NCBI RefSeq assembly: GCF_028583425.1
Contig: NC_072805.1
Span: forward strand, 16,192,001 to 16,256,000
From: Eublepharis macularius
Lineage: Eukaryota > Chordata > Lepidosauria > Squamata > Eublepharidae
Direction: 5' to 3'
DNA length: 64,000 nucleotides
This document shows positions 48,200 through 58,880 of this stretch, in pieces. How positions within the stretch are numbered: position 1 is the stretch's first letter; every line of letters starts with the position of its first letter. Under the pieces are notes generated by a model, which was given only the letters and a program-made list of their open reading frames with translations, was not told the origin of the DNA and did no database searches. Both the position numbers and the translations under genes were made by a program.

Positions 48200-49960
48200 C
48201 TGAGGTTTCCATGAGAAAATAGATTCGATCTTTTTTTTTTTTTTTGGCTTGCAACTTGACATTCCAATGTCTCCATCATCACTTTAGACATCAGGGCTTC
48301 TGCAGGTGACAACGGCAACATCGAATGTGAAGCATCCGGAGGGCATCTTCATCCTTTTCCAAAGACACGGTTAGGTCATACTAGCTTTTCTCCCGTCAAA
48401 TAGGAGAGGGGGAGGGACTTTTTGACCAGTGAAAAGACGATGCTGAGAATCATGGGATGCTCAGACAAAAGCAATGTGGGACAGCAATTGTACCAAAGAC
48501 TGGAAATGGGTGGGGCGAAGCTGAAAAGATGCTAGGGTCCAACCCATGTTTTTTCTATATATACACCTGCAAGTAACAGGGGCCTCAGCCCCGTGCAGAG
48601 ACAAAAGACATGTCATCAGGGGGGATGATGTGCCTCGGACAGGAGTCAACCCGTTTCAGCGGCGATCCCTGCTCGAGAAAGGAAACACGTACAAGCTTCA
48701 AAATCCACAAGGGTTATTTTATTGGACTCAACTTGCTTCGCCTTAGATCCAATCAGTGCACTTTGTACAGAACCCAGAGTGAGCTCAGCGATCGATTTCC
48801 AAGTTCGTTTCTTGCCAGCAAGAAAGGAGGATAAATACACAAGACAGCTTATTTTCCTGGAAGAGTTTACGAGAGGGAGTGGGGGCAGGATGTTGGGGCA
48901 CAGGGCATGGATGAACGTAGATGTGGAGCCACTTGGTAGGTTGCCAAGCAGGGAAAGGCGGAGGGGAGAGAAACAGGGGGTTGGATAAGGGCTGCAGGTC
49001 TCACCCACCCGGTCCTTCCGATACATTGGCTATGCAGCGTCATCTTTTTGTCCATCTCATCCCAACAAGCAAAGTCCTTAAAGAGGAAGTATCCTTGTAC
49101 TGCTTACAGGTAGAGAAGCTGCCAGGGAACAGAAGGAAGGAAGGAAGGGAGAAAGGGAGAAAGGGAGGAAGGGGAGCTTTGTGGGCCAAAGTTGGGCAAG
49201 AGCATGGCTAATTCACTCCTACAAAGTGCGTTGCTGCCCAGGGAAAATTCTGGGCTTGGGGAAGGGATACAGAGCCATCTCTAAATTACATTAAAATAGA
49301 CTATTTGTTTAAAAATATTTTAATTGCTACAAAAAACCCTCACCTCTTCGGGGTGGGCCGAGCTGGGATGCTTTGGAGGGGGGAGTGCATGCTACCTGTG
49401 AGGGACTCGAGCACTGATCCTTGGCTTTCGACGGGAAGGGGGCGCTGGCGGAATATGGCCAGCTCAAAGCTTCCTTCGGGCCCCGTCCCTGGCTTCCAAG
49501 GCATCAGCCCCAGGGAGAACGCAAACCCAGCAGCCAGTCCGTAAGGGAGAGGGTACAAATTACAAGGGCAGGACGGACAGCTTGGTTGCCGCAGCCTTAA
49601 CAGCATAATGCAGTGGGCTGCTAATTAAAATAAATAGATAAAAGCAACACGGTGCCCTCTGCTCTATTGGCAAACCCCCAGCCCTCCAATTCCTCTCAGC
49701 TCACCTGCAAGGGAAAGCCAAAAGGTGAGCTGCTGCCCCCTGGTGCCTTCTAGCCCTCAGGCCAGAGGCCAAAACGGGGTCAGCTGAGCCCAATAAGGGC
49801 CGTCTCATTCGTTCACATATAAAGCAGCAGGGGGGTTGGGGGTGAGGGGATCTGCCCCCTCCCCCTCCTTCCTTCCCTGCCTCCCATGCCGGAGTCCATG
49901 GTCCAAACCCCGCCCCCCTTCCTCCAGCCAGCAGGGCCAAGCTGGATGGGCAGGTTTTTA
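48200..49960. other. Intergenic / probable SNRK-like 3' flank
   Basis: It has a T homopolymer at 48231-48247 and a (GAAG)n/(GAAA)n run near 49130-49170. No gene or clear element otherwise. The part above 48718 may be 3'UTR of the SNRK-like gene. Confidence 0.35.
48718..48723 (-). terminator. Candidate polyadenylation signal of the SNRK-like gene
   Basis: AATAAA on the minus strand lies about 3.3 kb below the stop codon at 52068. Mammalian SNRK has a multi-kilobase 3'UTR, so this distance is plausible, but nearer variant signals cannot be excluded. Confidence 0.3.
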
Positions 49961-49961
49961 C

Positions 49962-50340
49962 AGAGTCAGGAGCCCCGACTCAAATTCTCCGCAGCTACAC
50001 AACTGCTTTGGGGGGTAGCTGTTAAAAATAAAGGAGACCCGAAATGGCTTCAGAATGCCTCCGGGGGAGGGGGGAGAGGCTCCTCCCGTCCCCCTCAAGC
50101 CCCATGTCAAAGTAGTGGGGAAGGGAGTTCTCCCCATTTTTCCTGCTCCATGTGGAGTACTCTGTGCATGTGGAGCAGTAAAAACAGTATTGTGACATGG
50201 GGAGATGGCTTGATTGGGGAGGGAGGAGCCCCCCCACAGAGGCATCTGAGGCCATTTGGGCTCTTTTTTATTTTTTAACAGCCATTTACTTTTTAACGGC
50301 TGCATGGCTGCAGAAACCCAAGCTGAGTCTGGGAAACCCA
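49962..50340. mobile_element. Large foldback element
   Basis: GCTGTTAAAAATAAAGGAG...CGAAATGGCTTC pairs imperfectly with GGCCATTTGGGCTC...TTTTTTAACAGC near 50250-50290. Inner CTCCATGTGGAGTACTC / GTGGAGCAG forms the tip. Confidence 0.6.
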
Positions 50341-50710
50341 CCGCCGGCACCAGGGTTTCTAGCGCCTGCGGCCACCCTCCCATCGCACGCGTGCACCCCT
50401 GGACTGCGTGATGACGTTATAACTTGATGACGTCATCACACAGCAAAAACGGGGCCATTGGCCAGCGGGTGGCTGGGGCGGCGCAAGGAGGCTGCCCACA
50501 CTCCGCACGCCGCCCCGGCCACCTGCTGTGCCTGGCCCGCAGCTGCTGCACCCGGCTGGGGGCGTGTGGCAGTGGCGGCGCGGGGCTGGCTGGCTGCAGC
50601 AGCTGCAGGCCAGGCACGCCAGCTCCGTGGCGCGCGCCTCCGCCCCTGGCACCCCCTCCGGCGCCCCCTCCAGCCCCACGGTGCCCGCCTCACCACCTCA
50701 ATGGTGGCGC
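50341..50710. repeat. GC-rich block with CRE-like palindrome
   Basis: High GC with many CpGs and TGATGACGTCATCA at about 50425-50438. It abuts the foldback element above and the fragment GCACATCTAGCTTGGCCCTG, so it may be part of a transposon. I do not recognise the family. Open frames in it look like GC artefacts. Confidence 0.4.
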
Positions 50711-52067
50711 TGGCCCTGGGGAAACCCAGACCCAACTCTTTAAAAACCTGCACATCTAGCTTGGCCCTGAGTCCCACACATGAGCTGGGCTAGGAGTCAA
50801 GCGCCCGGGCAATGGAGAGTGGTGAGGGGAGGCAGGGTTTGGCTCCCCTCGCTTGCACACCTTTTACTGATGTTAACATTAGATCCCGTGCCATGTGCTT
50901 TACATGCAAATGGGGGTGGATACGTTTGTCTGAGGAGGCTCTTTGCCCATGCGTGGGATAAAAGGCAGCCAGGAATCCTGGGGAACTGAAAAAGGGCACC
51001 GTGACCGACCCAGGATGTGCTCTAGTGTCCACTCTCAGTGCGCTGCAATACAGATACTGCCATCAAGGCTGTTATGGGAGAACTGGACACAGCTCCTGAC
51101 AGACTACTTTGGTCTTTCCTTGACAGCAAGGAGCAGGGGTGAGTTCAGCTATCATTGCAAGCATCTTTAATTATGATCTTAAGAAAAGTAAAAATTGTTT
51201 TTAAAAAAATCATTGCAAGGATCTGGGGGGCCGCAACAGGCACAGCGAGTCTGGGGCCTGCAGGCAAAAGATAGGAAAACTCGAGTTCTGTCGTGGGGCT
51301 AGAACAGGCGGCTCCTTGACTTCTGTCTGCCTGGACTTTTGTGCAGCAAAAAGAGCCCTCTGGCTTGCTTACAACAAGTAAATTCCCAGACACCCAAGCT
51401 GCAGGACTGACCGTTTCTGAGTTAAGTTACCACACAGAGTTATTGGGGAGGGGGGCATTAAAGGGCAGAAAGAGGGCCCGGCCCTTTGGGCAAGCAAAAA
51501 AAAAGTTACTGCCACAGGGCACCACGGGATTCTTCCCCAAGTGCTTCTGTGGATGGGCATTCCAGGATCAGGGAGCTGTATGCCCGACTCCTAGGTGTTG
51601 GCTCTGAGAGGACACACCCTTGGCCTCCAGTAGCCCAAATTTGGCTTTGAGGACCCCTGAACTGAGGCCAACCAACCATCAACCCCTCTCCAGTTGCACT
51701 TGGCTGAATCAGAGCAAGCACCTGGCTTCTCAATCACGGGACGCCGAAACGCAACACGTGACGGTGGAGGCTCCTCTCGAGGGGACTGAGGCCCAGCATG
51801 CATTGGGAGGCTCTGCTGAGGCTGGAGAGAATCAGCCAGGAGTGGAGGGAAGAGAGAGGACAGCCACTGGGTTCCTTCGATCCCTTTCAAGCGGATACAG
51901 TGGAACTAGCGTCCGAATGCTTTCTCACGCAGTCCATCCTGCCAGCAGCCATTCACGGGGGAGCAGAGGATCATGGGAACGGAGCCGACATTTTGCCTCT
52001 GGCCTGTGCCTTCGTCATCACCCTCATCACTACAGTCTATTTCTCTCGTGCAAATGTAACGTGGGTC
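50711..52067 (-). other. Probable 3'UTR of the SNRK-like gene
   Basis: Sequence between the TAG stop and the GC-rich block has no repeat that I recognise and no competing exon, consistent with a long 3'UTR. No decisive polyadenylation signal was identified in it. Confidence 0.4.
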
Positions 52068-53214
52068 CTAGATGACGTGGCAGCAGTTGAACTGTCCCAG
52101 CGAGAGGAGGCTCTCCTTCGAGGCAGGCCGCATCCGGAAGGCCAGGGCCTTCTCGCAGAGAGGGAACTGTAGGATCCGGTCCTTCAGGTTGGCACTCTTG
52201 CCCTTCGCGGGGTCCAGCTTGATAATGTTGTCTGCCAAGCTCTCGCTGCCGCCGGGGCTGCCGTTCCCTTGGCTGTCACTTAAGTGCTTCGGCCTACTGG
52301 GTGGTCCCATCTCGAGGCTCCCGTCCGGCTTTCGGGACTTGTCTCCCGGGTCCAAGGCTGTGTTCCCCTGGCCAACTCTGCCTTGAGGGACAGCCTCGTT
52401 CTTCTGGGGAACGTGGATCCCAGCCTCTTTCTTCAGGAGCTTGTCTCCAGCACGGCCACGTCCCACTGGGGGAGTATTGTTATTGTCCTCCGTCCCTATG
52501 TGTCGTCCCGCTGCGTCGGGACTCACGATTGCCTCACCACTGCCCCCCTGCTTAGGGCCCTCCTTGCTGCCCACCGAAGGCTTATCTTTGGCGTTTCCTT
52601 CTGGGGCCACGTCATGGGCCATTTTCTCCCCTTGAGGCTTGGAGCTGCTGGTACCGTCCATCTGCACGGCTTGGTTTGGGAGCTCTTGACAAAAGCCTTG
52701 CTGGTCTTTTAGGGACAGAGGCTTCTGCAGAGCTGCCTGGTTCGGGCTAGACTCATGCAACTGATTGAGGGAGCGAGGCTTGGCGAACCCAGCGGCAGGC
52801 GCTTTCGCTATTTTGCTGTGGGCTGCAAGGCTCCGACAGAACAAAAGGGAAGCCTTGGCGCTCTGGAAATCGCTCATTTGCTCTTGGTTCAAAGAGGAGG
52901 TTCTCCTTCGGAAGAGGCCGGGCTTCCCCTCCTCTTCTTCCTCCTCTTCCTCCTCCTCTTCTGAAATCTGCTGCAAGGCCGGAGTGCTCTTGGCGATGGG
53001 TGTCTCGATAAGGGAGGGCCGGATGAGAGCTCTGATGGGCTGCCCGCAACCATGGAGGCTAGAAGGGGACTCGCTTTCACCCAGAGCTGAGAAGGAAAGG
53101 ACGGACTTCCCGGAATAGTTCTCCAAAGCACTCTTGGTCACAGGCAGAGGCTGAGGGCATTCGTCCACCAAAATGGCAGGGTGGCTGGGATCGCTCACAG
53201 CGCTGAAGGCGCTT
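52068..53214 (-). CDS. SNRK-like terminal exon
   Basis: This exon encodes (R)[18 protein letters not shown] to QFNCCHVI and a TAG stop. It includes an acidic Glu run coded at about 52925-52965, an RRRTSS basic/Ser patch (possible phosphosite), a long Gly/Asn/Lys-rich unstructured stretch, and the conserved tail. The last four residues form a CaaX-like box preceded by another Cys. Confidence 0.92.
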
Positions 53215-56200
53215 CTGGGAAAGAGAGACAAGGAAGAAAGGCCTCAACGCCTGCGAACATTAAAAGGAGCAAAGAACAAGGAGGAGCCACGAAAGAAAAG
53301 CCTCTTTCCTTTTAACGTTTCCTCAATTGCCAGGCATTTATTCTACTTCACTTACACCCTGCATTTCTCCCCAACGGGGACACAAAGTGGCTCACGTCAT
53401 TCTCCTCTCCTCCCTTTTATCCTCACAACAAACCTGTGAAGTAGGACAGGCTGAGCGCGTGTGACTGCCCCGACGTCACCCAGCAAGTTTTACAGGCAGA
53501 GCGGGCAATCGAGCCCGGGTCTCCCAGATCCTGGTCCATCACTCTAGCCACAGCACTACACTGCGGTTCGGATTTGTGTCAGGGTGGCAGAGTGCAGGAA
53601 GAGGGGCTTAAGCCTTCCCCCTGTACCATTTACCCACAGGGTTGCCCAGTCCGGGTGGGAAAACTCCTGGAGATTGGGGGGCAGAGCCTGGAGATGGTGG
53701 AGTCTGGAGTGGCAAGGGCACCCACTGGAGAGGTGATGCCATGCGGTTACACCGAAAATCTGGCTCCTATCTTGCACCTCTATGCACTGTTTAGTTCCAC
53801 TGTTAATTATAATTGTACCATGTGACTATTTATTGTAACGGGCACGGACACTTTAAAGCTGGCACACGCACTTTCGAAATATAATTGTAGCACTTTTGCA
53901 CTTTATATGTACGTGTATGCAGTGTTTGCCAGCTCATATTGAACTCCTGTATGCCTATTTTCTTCCTAAAATTAATTACATTTGACTGGTTTTTCATATA
54001 TACATTTTCAATGGTCTTCGTTTAATGTTTAAAGTCGTTTAGTAAGGTTGTTACGGTTCCTTGGTTGTATTGTTAATTTCTTCACCGGGACTCTCTCATC
54101 TTGTTGGCCCACTAGGAGGTTGGCAAACCTATTTACCCAGCTTGGGAGCTGGTATTTGCCCTGTTGGGAAGCCTTACATGTAGCCGCCAGCACACATACA
54201 GAGCCCAGCAAGCCAAACAGCACCTCGTCCTGGGGTTCTGAGTGGGGAAACTGGCACAAGGTGAGTAAGGCTTAAGCCCTCAGTCTCTGTATGCCACAGT
54301 CAGCCCCCAAAGCGCCAAGGATCAGAGTGTCAACAACATCACTCACAGTGCAGGTCTGATCAACAGGACCCAGGGAGGATGCAAGGATACGGTGAACATG
54401 CAGAGGCTCTCTGCACGAGATGCCTCAGCGCGCATTTGTCAAATGTAGGGAGATGGAATGTTAGCCAGGAAGCATAGTTTAAAAAGAAAGAGCTGGCGGA
54501 GATCGCTCCTCAGAGGGTTGTTAATTTCATCTTCGCCTCTGGTTTGATTGCCTGCTCTGCTGGTGAAACTTGCTGGGTGGCCTTTGAACCGTCAAACGCA
54601 CTCAGCCTAACCTACTTTACAGGGTTGTTGTGAGGAAGGCTCCATCAATTTCACCTCTGCAGTCTAAAACGGTGTGGGATGGCAACCAGAGGGCAGCGAG
54701 GAATGGAAATGGGCTGGAGTTGCCTTCCAGGCTGGGCTTGGACCTGGAGAGGTTATAGTGGGCTGAAGTTTCCTTTCTGGCATTTCACAGCCCCATCACA
54801 CGTTGGCTCTGTCTTTTTAAACTACCCTTCCCGGCTAACACTGCCTCTCCCGCCACATGCTCTTCACGTGTCAGATGTCTCGTGTAGAAAGACTCGCAGT
54901 CCGGCCCTCCAAGGAGAGCAAACACTTGCCTGCTCTGGACGTGCTGGGCCAGGTTGTAGACCAGGCTGGGACTGGGGCTTGGGCTCTGCTTCTCCTGTTT
55001 CTCTCGCAGGATCCTTTCAGCCAGCAGGAAGTAGGTGGCAGTAACATGGTTGTAATGGTTAGCTTCCAGCGCTCTACGGGAACACAAGCGACAAACATCA
55101 GACGTGGGAGACACTGTGCAAAACCCACACAGCAGTGCACAAACACCCTCGTTTCACACAGTAACATCTCCACCAACCAGATCCTCGACCCCACCAGAAC
55201 CCCTGCTCAATCACTGCAGGCAAAGCTGAGCCGGCAACACTCACTCTTGGATGGTTTCCCGGTCTGCAATGTTGCCACACATCATGGCCTGGATGATGAT
55301 GCCGTGCTCCTCTTCGGAGACCCGCTTGTGCGACGTCAGAGGCAACAGGTAGCGACTGGCAGGGGAGGGGTCCACGCCCTGCAGCCACGGGTGGTTTTCG
55401 ATCTGTTCCAAGGAGGCCCTCTGCTGTGGGTTCCGCTGGAGCATCTGGGAGATCAGGCTGGCCGAGAGAAAAGGACAGGAGTTACTACTCGCTTACTAAG
55501 ATAAGATTCCCCAAGGAAAAGCAGCCTGGGATATTGTTGCAAAATACCAAGAGAGCAGACAGGGCCAAGCTCTGTTTTCAGACTCTAAATGGAGGCCCAC
55601 TAAACAGGAAAACTACCATCCCGCCCACTCTGCTGTGTACGATTTGACACTCGCTCCCCCATTGTGACTGATTCACACAGCTAAGTTTGCGCTGCAGTCC
55701 ATGCAGCGATCCCATCTAACTCTTCCTTACGTGGAGGCGACGGATGTGACCGGGTAGCAAGGCCCAGCCAGGTTAAGGGTGAGGAGGGCTACTGGTGTGA
55801 TTTGAACCTTCCTGAAAGAAGAGCTGTCATTCGGAGTAAAGGCAGAGGATGGGAGCAAGGCTGCCAGGTCCAGGCTGGGAAATTCCTGGAGATTTGGGAG
55901 GTGGAGCCTGGAGAGGGCGGGATTTGGGGAGGGGTTGGGCCTCAGCATGGTATAATGGAGGGAGTCCACCCTCCAAAGCAGCCATTCTCTCCAGGGGAAC
56001 TGATCTCTGTCACCTGGAGATCAGTTGTAATTCTGGGAGATCTCCAGCCACCACTTGGAGGCTAACCAATTAAAGGAGCTCTCCGAAATAGAACCACCAC
56101 CTGGAGGCTGGAAACTCTAGCATGGGAGAGGTAAAGGGCTGGAGCCCTCCAAGTCCTCACAGCATCCCCCCAGTTGCCCATCCAATCAAAAGTCTTTATA

Positions 56201-56932
56201 CCAGTACAATAACAAGGGGAATGCCGGACATTTTAATCTCATTTCCTTTTTCGGTCTGCAGAGGGCACTGGATACTCAGCCAGTCCACACTTATGAAACA
56301 GAGAGCCAAGCTACAAGTGACAAATTACACTTGCCTGGCAAGTGAACAGACTCACGTGAATTCCTCCCTGTTCACTTGCCATTCACTTGCTCTCCACTTG
56401 ATCAAGTGGAGCGCAAGTGAATGGCAAGTGAACAGGCAGCTGAGCCAAGCTACAAGTGACGAATGACACAGGTTGGACACTTGTCAGCTTCCCTCAAGTC
56501 TTGATGGGAAATGTAGGCGTCCTGGTCTTGCAGCTTGGCTCTCCGACTGCTGTCCAATAGGTTTTTCAACTGTCACTTGTCCAACATTCCGCCAAGCTGC
56601 CTACATTTCCCGCCAAAACTTGAGGGAAGCTGACAAGTGTCCAACCTGTGCCTTTTGTCACTTGTGGTTTGGCCCTCAGAGAAAGGACTCGGCAGCTACA
56701 CCAGAGGGGGATGGAGCACAGATATGGGGAGAATAGATATGGGGAGAATGTGTGACCCTGAGAGGATAAGGGAGGAGGTTGCTCTCATACTCTGCACACG
56801 GTGAGGAGACGTGAGACGGGATTGTGTAGCGGCAGTCCAGAATCATGGTCAAGGTCTCACTGTCGTTGGCCTCCTGGAACGGCGGCTGCCCGCACACCAG
56901 CATGTAAAGAATGACGCCCAAGCTCCATACGT
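52068..56932 (-). CDS. SNRK-family kinase gene (SNRK paralogue), last four coding exons; 5' exons outside window
   Basis: This is an AMPK-related Ser/Thr kinase. Exons are 56791-56932, 55245-55457, 54930-55073 and 52068-53214, about 548 residues. The first encodes kinase subdomains IX-X ([20 protein letters not shown]), nearly identical to human SNRK. The next two hold the rest of the kinase fold ([20 protein letters not shown]) and the UBA-like segment (NYNH-type motif, [18 protein letters not shown]). The last exon is long and low-complexity, with a Glu run and a divergent middle, then re-matches SNRK at FPLCEK and the end FNCCHVI. The kinase part is strongly conserved but the tail is far less similar than expected for a SNRK orthologue, so I read it as a second SNRK gene. 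Intron 3 has a GC donor supported by phase. PSKH1, the kinase near mammalian LCAT, does not fit. Confidence 0.92.
52925..52965 (-). repeat. TCC/TCT trinucleotide run coding poly-Glu in the SNRK-like exon
   Basis: An imperfect GAG/GAA run encodes about 11 consecutive Glu residues. Human SNRK has an acidic Glu/Asp stretch at a similar place in its tail, so the acidic patch is conserved while its length is likely variable. Confidence 0.85.
53340..53575 (-). mobile_element. MIR-like tRNA SINE, full length, minus
   Basis: TTACACCCTGCATTTCTCCC tail, ATCCTCACAACAAACCTGTG core, GAGCCCGGGTCTCCCAGATC and CCACAGCACTACACTGCG head. Confidence 0.85.
53640..53710 (-). mobile_element. Family-M MITE fragment
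   Basis: GGGTTGCCCAGTCCGGGTGG and AACTCCTGGAGATTGGGGGG. Confidence 0.55.
53715..54660. other. SNRK-like intron sequence with old repeat fragments
   Basis: Contains a fragment (TTAGCCAGGAAGCATAGTTT, 54462) of the foldback family at 61265 and a SINE core at 54525-54640. No exon was recognised. Confidence 0.4.
54930..55073 (-). CDS. SNRK-like exon ending in a GC splice donor
   Basis: This exon encodes (E)[19 protein letters not shown] through AQHVQS plus two bases, phase 2 to phase 2. The donor reads CAG|GCAAGT, the consensus for GC-AG introns. Splicing here to the acceptor at 53214 restores an Arg codon and keeps frame. Confidence 0.9.
55245..55457 (-). CDS. SNRK-like exon (kinase C-lobe end and UBA-like start)
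   Basis: This exon encodes (D)[18 protein letters not shown] through ADRETIQ, phase 2 to phase 2, with acceptor GGCCAG and donor GTGAGT. It contains [16 protein letters not shown], a SNRK signature, and [20 protein letters not shown]. Confidence 0.94.
55856..56118 (-). mobile_element. Family-M MITE, near full length with duplicated right end
   Basis: GCTGCCAGGTCCAGGCTGGG, CCAAAGCAGCCATTCTCTCC, AGTTGTAATTCTGGGAGATC and a repeated CCACCTGGAGGCTGG. Confidence 0.75.
56301..56675. mobile_element. Joined family-A and family-B foldback MITEs
   Basis: A family-A hairpin (AGTGAACAGACTCACGTGAA ..., 56303-56440) is directly followed by a family-B hairpin from GAGCCAAGCTACAAGTGACG (56443) to GTTTGGCCCT. 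CAG flanks the composite. The A copy lacks its right end. Confidence 0.75.
56791..56932 (-). CDS. SNRK-like kinase exon (subdomain IX-X)
   Basis: This exon encodes (D)[18 protein letters not shown] through SHVSSPCA, phase 1 to phase 2, with acceptor CCCACAG and donor GTATGA. It needs an upstream exon ending in phase 1 (SNRK ...APAV-D). None was found up to 64000, so the intron is longer than 7 kb. Confidence 0.94.
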
Positions 56933-57334
56933 CTGTGGGAAGAGAAAGAGAAAAGCAAGAGGGGTAAGGCAAACTGGGCTGAAACAGGGGGGAACATTGG
57001 CAAGCGCTCCAATGATAGGAAGTCCACCAGTTCGCCACCCTTTTGTGAAAAGTGGAGGGGCAAATGCAAGCAAGCGCCTGACAACATCCCCCATGCTCAT
57101 AACCATCTTATGCGGTCCACCTATAAGGCTTCTAGTTATTTATTTAGGCATTTATTGCTGGATTTTCTCCTCAGTGGGGACCCAAAGCAGCTTATAATGT
57201 GATTCTCCTCTTCTCCGTTTTACCCTAACAACAACATCCCTGTGAGGTATGTCAGGCGAAGAGAGTGACAAGCCTGAGGAAACCCAGTCTGCTTCCACGG
57301 CAGAATGGGGACTCCAAGCGACATCTCCCAAATC

Positions 57335-57543
57335 AGAGGACTTAGCCATGTGAGTCAGTAGTCGCAAAATAGTAAAGAGTCCAGTAGCACCTTTAAGACT
57401 AACTCACTTTATTGTAGCATAAGCTTTCGAGAGCCACAGCTCTCTTCATCAGATGCATCAGGTGAAGAGAGCTGTGGTTCTCGAAAGCTTATGCTACAAT
57501 AAAGTGAGTTAGTCTTAAAGGTGCTACTGGACTCTTTACTGTT
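57335..57543. mobile_element. Penelope-like (family P) hairpin with 9-bp target duplication
   Basis: TCCCAAATC (57326-57334) and TCCCAGATC (57544-57552) flank the element. The arms AGAGTCCAGTAGCACCTTTA and complement meet near 57458. The right arm lacks the last ~50 bp present in other copies. Confidence 0.85.
57425..57452 (-). ncRNA. Intact hammerhead-like core in family P
   Basis: On the minus strand: CTGATGA, A, stem GAGAGC, loop TGTG, GCTCTC, GAAA, then AGC-TTAT-GCT-A as stem III plus a CUA cleavage triplet. This is the best-preserved catalytic core of the family in the window. Stem I is not obvious. Confidence 0.6.
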
Positions 57544-57864
57544 TCCCAGATCCTAGCCGGTCTTTCTAATCACTGCACCACCCTGCCTGGGCAGACTCCT
57601 CGTGTTCCATACAAACAGTTCATTTTATCACACCCTTTGCTTGCAACGGGAGTCAGAATGGCAGCACCATCTCTGGCCGCTGTGGGAAGTCTTATGTTAA
57701 CAGCCGATCTGAATTCCATACTCTTGAACCATCTGCAACACTCCAAGTTTACGAAAATGGGACTGTGGTTAAGATCCAGTGGAGCACTGTGGGCAGTGGG
57801 CAATGAAAAAGATCCTGAGGTAACAGCATTACCTGACACAGGAGGTTCAGTTTGTTGACCATCC

Positions 57865-58115
57865 TAATAACAACATTCAATTTATATACCACCCTTCAAG
57901 ACAACTTAACGCCCACTCAGAGTGGTTTACAACGTGTGTCATTATTATTATTACCCTCACCATAATCACCCTGTGCAGTGGGTGAGGCCGAGAGAGCTCT
58001 GAGAGAGCTGTGACTGACCCAAGGCCACCCTGTTGGCTTCAAGTGGAGGAGTGAGGAATCCAACCTGGTTCTCCAGATTAGACTCCTGGACTCCTGCCAC
58101 TCTTAGCCACTACAC
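57865..58115 (-). mobile_element. MIR-like tRNA SINE, minus
   Basis: ACCACCCTTCAAGACAACTT tail, GAGAGAGCTCTGAGAGAGCT core, CTGCCACTCTTAGCCACTAC head. Confidence 0.85.
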
Positions 58116-58137
58116 TATTGCTGTATAATAACATTAT

Positions 58138-58395
58138 AATAATAACATTCAATTTATATACCACCCTTCAGGACAACTTAACACCCACTCAGAGCAGTTT
58201 ACAAAGTGTGTTATTATTATTCCCACAACAATCTCCCTGTGAGGTGGGGGGGGGTGCTGAGAGGGCTCTGGAAGAGCTGTGACTGAGCCAAGGTCACCCA
58301 GCTGGCTTAAAGTGGAGGAGTGGGGAATCAAACCTGGTCCTCCAGATTACACTCCTGCCGCTCTTAATCACTACACCAAACTGCCTGCCCAGACT
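58138..58395 (-). mobile_element. MIR-like tRNA SINE, minus, tandem neighbour
   Basis: ACCACCCTTCAGGACAACTT, CCAAGGTCACCCAGCTGG, CCGCTCTTAATCACTACACC. It lies in the same orientation as the copy immediately before it. Confidence 0.85.
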
Positions 58396-58734
58396 TAACC
58401 ACTACACCATACTGCCTGCCCAGACTCCAGGCCTGTGAAAGAAAGACAAAAGTGTGACCCTGACAGTGATGTCTCCCAATGGATCTTCTCCAGCTTGTCC
58501 AAGCCTTGGGGGCTATCATAAAGGTCTCCTTTTGTTCTCCCTTCCTTGGAACAATTCCACTCCAGCATTAGCTTCAATACACAGTCAAGCCTGGTCTCCG
58601 AAACGCCATGTTAGAGGAGCAGGCAGTGAGATTCCTCGTTGAGGAAATAAAGTAGAAGTGCAGCAGCACTTTGGAATGAGCAGAAATTTATTCCAGGAGA
58701 GGCTTTTGGGACACAGAGCGTCCCTCATCAGGGC

Positions 58735-58880
58735 CAATTCCAGACAACTAACCTGAAGGCACTGCATGCCGCCATGTTCCGGATTGCGACGGGGAAAACG
58801 CGAAATATCGCGTTTTCCCCGTCGCGATCCGGAATATCGCGGCATGCAGCGCCTTCAGGTTAGTCGTCTGGAATCGGCCC
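58735..58880. mobile_element. Foldback MITE with near-perfect arms
   Basis: GGCCAATTCCAGACAACTAA pairs with TTAGTCGTCTGGAATCGGCC; the tip AACGCGAAATATCGCGTT is palindromic. It interrupts another repeat (58640-58980). Confidence 0.8.

Larger units (their letters stand above)
57130..57593 (-). mobile_element. MIR-like SINE, minus, split by a Penelope-like hairpin
   Basis: The SINE tail and core lie at 57130-57325 (GGACCCAAAGCAGCTTATAA, ACATCCCTGTGAGG) and the head (CACTGCACCACCCTGCCTGG) at 57546-57593, after the insertion. Confidence 0.8.

Noticed and set aside
50424-50793. Three overlapping open frames in a GC-rich block
   Set aside because: Alanine/proline/glycine-rich in every frame, next to transposon sequence; no homology.
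52072-52712. Plus-strand open frames opposite the SNRK-like terminal exon
   Set aside because: They are antisense shadows of a well-supported minus-strand exon.
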